This document shows positions 57,749 through 64,000 of a DNA stretch of 64,000 bases, piece by piece. A model generated the notes under the pieces. The model was given only the letters and a program-made list of their open reading frames with translations. It did not search any database and was not told the DNA's origin. The stretch's first letter is position 1. Each line of letters opens with the position of its first letter. The translations under genes and the position numbers were made by a program. Source of the stretch: Bicyclus anynana (lineage: Eukaryota; Arthropoda; Insecta; Lepidoptera; Nymphalidae); NCBI RefSeq assembly GCF_947172395.1, contig NC_069084.1:7627107-7691106 (forward strand), written 5' to 3'.

Positions 57749-58282
57749 ATAATGAGGTATGTCTGACTCTTGCAGGCTCTCATCCTACACACGAATGTGT
57801 CACGTTAAATGAGAGTACGTGTCAAATTATAATTAATCTAATTTATAAAAGGTCTAGACCGTTAATGGGAACGAACTTTTTTACGGCCAAAAAGGACCTT
57901 CCGTAATGAAGGACATTTTCCGACATATTATATAAAATTTACAGCCGACAAAGCTTTCAGCTTAGACGTATTCCTATGAATGTTTGAGGACTACCAAAGA
58001 AAGATTGGTATGCGGTTTTTAGGAAAAAGAAAGTTAATCATATATAATAATAAAATTATAGTTTACTTGAAACCAACACAAGTCGAGTTACTTGTGTTGA
58101 TATAATACTATTTTAAGTAATTACGAGTACGTAAAAAAGTTGTAGTAGGCCCGTCAACCCGCATTAGAGCAGTATGGTGATGGTGGGCCTACGCTCCATA
58201 TCCTCTCTCCTATAAGGAGGGAGGCCTTACTATAGAATCAGGTCTCCGTCCGTTAAAATACCGTTTTCCGGTTATCCTTTTC

Positions 58283-58600
58283 ACGGCCTTCGTGGCGCAG
58301 TGGTATGCGCGGTGGATTTACAAGACGGAGGTCCTGGGTTCGATCCCCAGCTGGGCACATTGAGATTTTCTTAATTTGTCCAGGTCTGGCTGGTGGGAGG
58401 CTACGGCCGTGGCTAGTTACAACCCTACCGGCAAAGACGTACCGCCAAGCGATTTACCGTTCGGTACGATGCCGTGTAGAAACCGAAAGGGGTGTGGATT
58501 TTCATCCCCCTACTAACAAGTTAGCCCACTTCCATCTTAGACTACATCATCACTTACCATCAGATGAGGTTGTAGTCAAGGGCTAACTTGTACAGAAAAA
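58283..58600 (+). mobile_element. SINE family A, full length
   Basis: The cleanest plus-strand copy: acggccttcgtggcgcagtg (A box), ggttcgatccccagctgggc (B box), body and tail to an A-run. The 93-codon frame across it is a by-product of the SINE. Confidence 0.9.
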
Positions 58601-59073
58601 AAATATAAAAAAAATAGGCTGATGATGAAAATACAAAATAGATATAAAAACCATAATAAAATCCAAAGCATTACTATCCAAACCATAGCCAAATATTACT
58701 TATAAATCTATAGCTTAGTATGTTTTATTTGCGCTCAGACCAATTACTTTTGGACTCGTATTACACTCAAAGTCACCAACAAAAATGGTCAGTCGTTTCT
58801 TGAGGGAGACGAGGTAAACTCACACATCGAAAATATTTAACAACAAAAATATATCCTGTGTCCTTACACTACACACAACTATAAAATAAAATCAAAAATT
58901 TTAACACAATGAAACATCGATTCTATAGATAAATACGTTAGATCGTGATCATATACTTTGTAACATTTAGCGAGGTAGGTCCTATGGTAATTGGTCTGAG
59001 TATTTACGTAATACGCTAATACCGACAGAGTGAATTGATGCATTCCTCTTGCGAATCAAAATCACATAGCAAT

Positions 59074-59115
59074 TTGACGGCCTCCGTGTCGCAGTGGTAT
59101 GCGCGGTGGATTTAT
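59074..59115 (+). mobile_element. SINE family A head, interrupted by a tandem array
   Basis: gacggcctccgtgtcgcagt through gcgcggtggattta, then an abrupt change into atttaaacaggacaccaaca and the 173-bp array. No matching SINE remainder is found on the far side. Confidence 0.65.
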
Positions 59116-59162
59116 TTTATTTAAACAGGACACCAACAGGTTACAATAAAATATAAAGAAAC

Positions 59163-59900
59163 ATATAAGTTACGGCAATTATTGCAGACCCACTTATTGG
59201 TTGTCACAGCATGCACTAAGGATAAGGTCTAGTTCGCACTACTCCAGTAATCCAGCCGAGTATAAATTTTTGGGCGGTAAATCCAAAAATCGTTGGCACC
59301 CGACTAAAATACTAAAGTCTTCAATACAAACAATGATATAAGTTACGGCAATAATTGCAGACTCACTTATTGGTTGTCACAGCATGCACTAAGGATAAGG
59401 CCTAGTTCGCATTACTCCAGTAATCCAGCCGAGTATAAATTTTTGGGCGGTAAATCCAAAAATCGTTGGCACCCGACTAAAATACTAAAGTCTTCAGTAC
59501 AAACACTGATATAAGTTACGGCAATAATTGCAGACTCACTTATTGGTTGTCACAGCATGCACTAAGGATAAGGCCTAGTTCGCATTACTCCAGTAATCCA
59601 GCCGAGTACAAATTTTTGGGCGGTAAATCCAAAAATCGTTGGCACCCGACTAAAACACTAGTCTTCAGTACAAACAATGACAATTGAAAAAAAAAAATAC
59701 CTCTGAACATAAAAATATTCTTTGAATTTTGAAAAGTTCAAAGGTTCAGTAATCCAGCCGAGTACAAATTTTTGGGCGGTAAATCCAAAAATCGTTGGCA
59801 CCCGACTAAAACACTAAAGTCTTCAGTACAAACAATGACAATTGAAAAAAAAATACCTCTGAACATAAAAATGTTCTTTGAATTTTGAAAAGTTCAAAGG
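59163..59900 (+). repeat. Tandem array, 173-bp unit
   Basis: Three units start at 59163, 59336 and 59509 (atataagttacggcaat..), exactly 173 bp apart. Then a 66-bp spacer (acaattgaaaaaaaaaaata.. gttcaaaggt), a partial fourth unit from 59747, and the spacer again to about 59900. Units differ at a few bases only. Confidence 0.9.
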
Positions 59901-60304
59901 TTTAATATGTCCACAACATAAACTAATACGACATGTCCTTAACAGTTGAAGCAAATAAAAACTTATTTTCATTATGAAACATGATACGCACGAGTTCATA
60001 TTTCTCTGTTTTGTGAAAATGAAATCACTGAGCAGTGAGCCTGGCGTGTCACGACTTGCAATGAATTTATAATTCCCGTGTAAAATATTACATTTTTCTA
60101 CGAAATTGGGACAGGGACAAAGTTATTATTTTAACCCGGATTTTAACTGACTTCAAATGAAAAGGACTTCAAATCTGTGCGTGATTTACTTTGTAGATAC
60201 GCTGATTTGCAACATCCTTTTTGTAGCTAGGTTTCTATCACTTACTACTACAATTTATGCAAATGAATAAAATAAATAAAAACTATTAAAAATTAAATGT
60301 TTTT

Positions 60305-60545
60305 TTATGCAAAGACTGTTAACTGCGATCGCACCTTATGTTTAGTGGCGATGCAGTATAAGATGGAGGATGGATAGAAACAGCATCTATAAGTTTAATC
60401 TGCCTGTACCTGTTATGCGGTAACCTGCCAGAACGTTGAATGACTTAACGATACGTCGGCCTATGCCTGCTACCAGCCAAGACTTGGGTCAATTTATAAT
60501 ATAAAAAATCTTAAGTTGACTCAAGCTGGGATTTGTATTCAGGAT
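60305..60545 (-). mobile_element. Degenerate SINE related to family A
   Basis: Order of blocks is that of family A (gactgttaactgcgatcgca, taagatggagg, gtaacctgccagaacg, taacgatacgtcgg, ccagccaagacttgg), but divergence is high. An old copy. Confidence 0.45.
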
Positions 60546-60900
60546 CTGTATGACCAAACAAAGTCTTCAGCTTGATAATATTAATAATGACGAAGACAAT
60601 GAATAATATCGCTATCCTAGACTTATCTAGTGGTGATACCGGCCTTTACTCTTGTATTAAATTATATTGAAATGTACAAACATATCCAATTTATGTGTTG
60701 TCTAGCGAATGCACTTGGTAAACCCATTAGTCAAACGGAGGTAGGTATTACGCGCTCAGAGCAATCTGGCAGCCAACAGACCGCAAGCCTCAGATTTATT
60801 ATTCAGCTTACCTATCTTATCTTGTGTTGTTTCGTATATCTCCTTCTATTTATTATGGACGGATGTTTTTCCAGTTTAGGTAATCCATACTAATACTTAT

Positions 60901-61070
60901 CTATACTAATATTGTAAAGCTGAAGAGTTTGGTTGTCTGCTTGAACGCGCTAATCTTAGAAACCACTGGTCCGATTTGATAAATTCTTTCAGTGTTAGGT
61001 GGCCTATTTATCGAGGAAGGCCATAAGTTAAATATTATCCCCGGTTTCGAACCACGTGGGTGAAACCGTC
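60901..61070 (+). mobile_element. Helitron, 3' end decayed
   Basis: tctatactaatattgtaaag start, cactggtccgatttgataaa, tttatcgaggaaggccataa, ccacgtgggtgaaaccgtct; no CTAG end. Confidence 0.65.
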
Positions 61071-61316
61071 TTTTCACGTCTAAAACTGCAGAAGCATTTT
61101 TTTATAAATTTCTAGTATAGAGACAAAAAGGACTTAAGGCTTGTTATGGAAGAGCGGAGCCTTCTGTCATAGGAGTTCACAACTCTTAAAAGAAAACTAG
61201 CCTTTCATTATTTGTTACCAATTGATGTTACTGAAATAAACTATTTTTTTTATTTTTTATAACGAAGACTACACAATATAATCTGAATTTTTAATATACC
61301 ACCCTTAGTCCTCACA

Positions 61317-61467
61317 TTCATAAACATGATTGTATTGAGATTTAAACCTCAACTTTTTTCAAAGTAAAGTTGACCTAATCACTACGAGTACCTACTTACT
61401 ATTTAAAGTTCACTTTACTTTAAAGAAATTTGACGTTTGGTTTAAATCCTTATCCATGTTTATAAAT
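61317..61467. mobile_element. Foldback MITE, about 65-bp arms
   Basis: The left arm (ttcataaacatgattgtatt, gagatttaaacctcaact, caaagtaaagttga) is the inverse of the right arm (caac-like ttcactttactttaaagaaa, ggtttaaatccttatccatg, tttataaat). Single arms of the same family are at 40549-40622 and 41770-41862. Confidence 0.6.
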
Positions 61468-61498
61468 AAAACCGTACGAAGTAGATTGTTGTGTCGTC

Positions 61499-61805
61499 GT
61501 CGTCATCAACCCATATTCGGCTCACTGCTGAGCTCGAGTCTCCTCTCAGAATGAGAGGGGTTAGGCCAATAGTCCACCACGCTGGCCCAATGCGGATTGT
61601 CAGAATTCACACACGCAGAGAATGAAGATAATTCTCTGGTATGCAGGTTTCCTCACGATGTTTTTCCTTCACCGATTGAGACACGTGATATTTAATTTCT
61701 TAAAATGCACACAACTGAAAAGTTGGAGGTGCATGCCCCGGACAGGATTCGAACCCACACCCTCCGGAATCGGAGGCAGAGGTCATATCCACTGGGCTAT
61801 CACTG
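61499..61805 (-). mobile_element. SINE family B, full length
   Basis: gtcgtcgtcatcaacccata through the tRNA-like head ctgggctatcactg. A GTC-rich simple tail precedes it, as expected at the SINE 3' end. Confidence 0.88.
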
Positions 61806-61956
61806 CTCTACTCACTGATTGTTGTGTATGTCCTCCTTAACTAAGTTTAGTTATGCCCGTCTCATCCCGGCGTACTCGTCATGATAAAGCCAAACTCGAA
61901 TAATATGCCGAATACACTATGAAAAGCATCATACAACAGAACAAATTATTTTCTAC

Positions 61957-62131
61957 TAGCCGCGGCTTCGCCTGCGTAGTTCCCATCCCCGTAAAAAGGG
62001 ATTAAATATAGCCTAATTCACTTATTGATAACGTGGCTTTCTATTAGTAAAAATATTCAAAACCGGTTTAGTGGATCCAATTACCCCCTACAAAACCACA
62101 AACTTTACCTGTTTACAATATTAGTATAGAT
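61957..62131 (-). mobile_element. Non-autonomous Helitron
   Basis: actagccgcggcttcgcctg (3' end reversed) to caatattagtatagatttat; about 175 bp. A plus-strand relative starts at 62194 (ttctatgctaatattataaa to about 62300). Confidence 0.65.
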
Positions 62132-62329
62132 TTATTGGCCGTTTCAGAGAGCTCGAAATATAATGAGTGAGCTATGTTCAGAAAATCCATACTTCTATGC
62201 TAATATTATAAATGTGAAAGTAAGTCTTTCGTCAATCTGTCTGTTACCATTTATCAGCTAAGCCAATGAACTGCTTCGGGTGAAATTTGGAATAAACATA
62301 AATTGGACCATGGAGCAGCACCTATGCTA

Positions 62330-62612
62330 CTTCATCATATCAGCCGACGGACATCCACTGCAGGACATAGGCCTTTTGTAGGGACTTCCAAACATCACGA
62401 TACTGAGCCACCTGCATCCAGCGAATCCCTGCGATACGCTTGATATCATCAGCCCACCTGGTGGGGGGTCGACCAACACTGGGCTTTAGTGCGGGGTCGC
62501 CATTCCAACACCAAGAGACCCCAACGTCCATCGGCTCTTCGAACTATGTGCCTCGCCCATTGCCACTTTAGCTTCGCAACTCGTTGAGCAATGTTGGTGA
62601 CTTTGGTTCTTT
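62330..62612 (-). mobile_element. RTE-clade LINE, 3' end
   Basis: catatcagccgacggacatc (tail side) to attgccactttagcttcgca and ttgagcaatgttggtgactt. On minus the conserved SVGRPPTRWADDIKRIAGI and RWMQVAQYRDVWKSLQKAYV are readable. Confidence 0.85.
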
Positions 62613-64000
62613 ACTTTTGTTCTATGCAATTTGGTTGGTATGGTGGTTCCCGCGGGCTTTGTAAAAAAAGAGAATTTCAGTCATTTTGCACAATGAAAGT
62701 TGGACAACAGATAATTATAGAAGTCCCTATTAAATAGTCATAGCAGTTTAAACAAAACTCACTATTACAAATAGTATAGACAGAGATATTGCTAAATATT
62801 TTGCCTCAAACTTTCAGTTACACTCAGAAAGAGAATTCAATGAAGAAAGATCATAAATTATGTCACTCCACTGCGACACTCGTCTGCAGTTCAGGGCGAA
62901 AAGTTTTGCGCGACTTATTTGATTTTTCTTTTGCTCGAGAAAATTTTTCGTCACTAGTGATACTGAATTGATATTTAAACCTCTTTCACATTTTTTTTTA
63001 ATGTAGAATCGGTCTTGCACCACAGTCTAGCAATGGTTCTTGCAGTAGTAACAGTGGTTCTGTTAGAAGGTATTTTTGGATTTACTCGAAAGCGGCAGAT
63101 GAACATACTCGTAATGTATAACACCTTGAATTTTGTTAAGTGGACCTCCACCAAGTATCAGCCCTCAATATTGGTAATCTGTAATGTACTTGAAAATAAC
63201 TGACTATAATATTGGATGGGGAGCTTATAATTTAAGAAAATAGCAACATCATTTAATTAATGAAAATAAACTTCTTAAGCATCCTCACTCTGCTTGTAAA
63301 CATTAATTTACTCAAAAATATTAATTTACTTTATTAGTAATACTGGCTGTTTTTAATGCATTTGCCTAACAAAACGCACTCACTTCTGTCTGTGCAAAAA
63401 TGACAAGCGTATCAAAATGTCATCATAAGGAAAACAGACAAAGATGCAAATTATAATTATAAAACATCGTATGACATACGTGTGCTTTGATAATTACAGC
63501 CTCTGCTTCCTTACATAGCTCTCGCCTACGGCTCGAGCTTACAATATCGCCTCGGCTGTAATTTTCAACTTACCGACTTATATTATAATGAACTAAAACG
63601 TTACAGATACAATATAACATCTGAAAGATCTACTAAATTAGCACTCTATTTATTATACTAATAAATAAGCAGTAGTTTCTCTATTTATGCATTAACTTTG
63701 TGTATTTCCATCCCCGTATTATAAGACATCCCCAAGTTTGAATGACGCCATCTCATGTCGAAAGTCCACTGAGATTCGCGCTAACGAGGTACTTTAGATC
63801 CTTTTATACGTAACTAGGTCCAGACTATTAAAATAAGTTATGTTTTTTTCAATATATAATAAAGTATAGTATAAAATATCTATTACCCTTGTCATATTTC
63901 CTTTTTATACAAAAAAAAATAAATTAGCCATAATATGTGAAAAATATTTTTCATACCCTCAAAATAGTCTTAAAACACTGTTAGGAGTGGATGCGAATAT
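62613..64000. other. No recognisable feature
   Basis: AT-rich to the end. Frames of 60-69 codons on both strands overlap each other and resemble nothing known. Confidence 0.45.

Noticed and set aside
59163..59900. CRISPR array
   Set aside because: Units are long contiguous tandem repeats without unique spacers, in an animal genome.

Overview
This window is AT-rich animal DNA from a lepidopteran, most likely a butterfly. Three things point there: two abundant tRNA-derived SINE families of the kind seen in butterfly genomes, RTE-clade LINE fragments ending in TGATGATG tails, and many non-autonomous Helitrons ending in CGTCAGCTAGT or GCGTCTGCTAGT. No species can be named from the sequence alone.

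No long intact open reading frame and no confident RNA gene is present. The best protein-coding signal is a series of very short exons on the plus strand that share one reading frame: 16143-16210 (start codon and signal peptide), 47273-47342 and 50543-50574. Each has good splice sites and matching phase, and together they give the first 51 residues of a probable secreted protein. Intron 1 would be about 31 kb and intron 2 about 3.2 kb. Possible continuations lie at 51975-52064 (in phase) and elsewhere (weak). The family is not recognised. If the model is right, most of the window is the intron space of this one gene.

Layout. 1-16 kb: SINE, Helitron and RTE fragments, with a deleted mariner inside a Helitron (1538-1885) and a hAT-like element (14572-15320). 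16-29 kb: exon 1, more SINEs and Helitrons, a TIR composite at 21905-22645, a hexamer microsatellite at 26345-26562, and a hAT element with a perfect 8-bp target duplication inside a Helitron (27449-27794). 29.1-38.6 kb: a tandem segmental duplication (about 5.1 and 4.3 kb), nearly identical, with copy-specific insertions and deletions. 38.6-47 kb: mostly unassigned sequence with LINE relics. 47-52 kb: exons 2 and 3, a LINE end whose tail matches SINE family A, and a long-TIR element split by a SINE. 52-64 kb: LINE, SINE and Helitron remnants, a 173-bp tandem array inside a truncated SINE (59163-59900), and featureless AT-rich DNA to the end.

The mobile elements record order of events: nested insertions date each other, and the segmental duplication separates insertions shared by both copies from later ones. 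All readings are by eye; identities are estimates and family names rest on termini, box motifs and recognisable protein fragments.
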